A DNA stretch of 64,000 nucleotides from Serripes groenlandicus. Taxonomy: Eukaryota > Mollusca > Bivalvia > Cardiida > Cardiidae. The stretch is from assembly GCA_031761405.1 (NCBI GenBank), contig JASEVX010000007.1:59169803-59233802 (forward strand). The letters are read 5' to 3'. Of this stretch, positions 63,546 to 64,000 are shown piece by piece. Every line of letters begins with the position of its first letter. The first letter of the stretch is position 1. The position numbers were made by a program, and so were the translations under genes. The notes beneath the pieces are model-generated. The model was not told the DNA's origin and made no database searches. It saw only the letters and a list, made by a program, of their open reading frames with translations.

Positions 63546-64000
63546 AGACACATTTTGACACAATTGCAGCGGACAAATCTATTCTGTTTTCAATAATTAA
63601 CAAGAGAAAGTTGATGCAAGGCATCAATGTCGCCGGAAAAGACTGCATTGATTTATTTATGTATTCTTGACTTTCCTTAGTCTATTCAAACATTTGCTTA
63701 TAAATTTTATATTCATACCTATACATTAGGGTATCTATATACAATTAACGAAATGTGTACACATTTATCTTGGCTTAAATTTAATTTTGCTGTTGTTAAT
63801 TATTTAAATAATAGTATTCATTCATATAATTTCAATATTTGTCAATCTTATTCGAATCACAAGGTAAATATCCTGGTATTGCTTTAAAGGGAGGTAATTT
63901 GAAGAAAACAAAAGTCTTCAAAAGGAGAAATATATCAGCATTACCGTCTACAGTTTAAATTGTTCTATTGTTTGTGGATTTAAAAATGTTCTTTTTTTCT
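63546..64000. other. AT-rich, nothing recognised
   Basis: No exon-like frame or family member beyond a small MITE scrap (CACAATTGCAGCGGACAAATC) near 63560. Confidence 0.5.

Overview
The window is animal nuclear DNA, most likely from a bivalve mollusc. It is AT-rich, nearly all non-coding, has GT-AG introns, tRNA-headed SINEs whose tails match the molluscan type (TTATATCACGGCG...), Tc1/mariner-like and TTAA-flanked MITEs, and several tandem-array elements of ~145-170 bp units followed by a short microsatellite and a hairpin, a layout familiar from bivalve genomes. The species cannot be named from the sequence. There is no prokaryotic feature, rRNA or CRISPR array.

One gene is recognisable. 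It lies on the minus strand and belongs to the Ras-association RASSF1/3/5 (NORE1/RASSF1) family. Four exons can be placed with matching GT-AG borders and reading phases: a 379-codon first coding exon (41546-40409), an exon carrying the second half of a C1 zinc finger (14291-14119), an exon with seven in-frame repeats of about 17 residues (12168-11722), and the start of the Ras-association domain (10268-10066). The rest of the RA domain and the SARAH domain must lie beyond base 1. The 26-kb intron between the first two exons contains a promoter-like island (23.46-24.23 kb: YY1-type ATGGCGG, NRF1-type GCGCATGCGC, duplicated CRE TGACGTCA) and a possible alternative first exon whose phase fits the third exon, which would give an isoform without C1. 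Everything from 41.9 kb to 64 kb is upstream of the gene or intergenic.

The other ~95% is repeats. The dominant one is a single ~230-bp family flanked by TTAA, with termini TTAACCCTTTCCCTCATA / inverse (piggyBac-like MITE). About 27 copies are of a young, nearly uniform type A; some 55 more are older, diverged type B (termini ...CCCACATA). Strand is given as + when the end reading GACGCTTTCTGACGC is on the left. Copies often sit end to end sharing one TTAA. On or inside these lie a foldback family (FB) with long perfect arms, SINEs of two families, Tc1-like MITEs, a 1.42-kb element packed with GTTCATGAAC palindromes, a 373-bp CAGGG-ended hAT-like element, and about nine tandem-array elements. 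Three of the arrays carry repeated nuclear-receptor-type sites (perfect AGGTCAnnnTGACCT palindromes, AGGTCAAAGGTCA, TCAAGGTCA).

The strongest candidates for something new are the repeated in-frame splice-acceptor array in the RASSF gene, the three-fold acidic/aromatic motif of its long first exon, the end-to-end chains of TTAA MITEs, the receptor-site arrays, and the GTTCATGAAC element. Boundaries of type-B repeats are approximate; all assignments come from reading alone.
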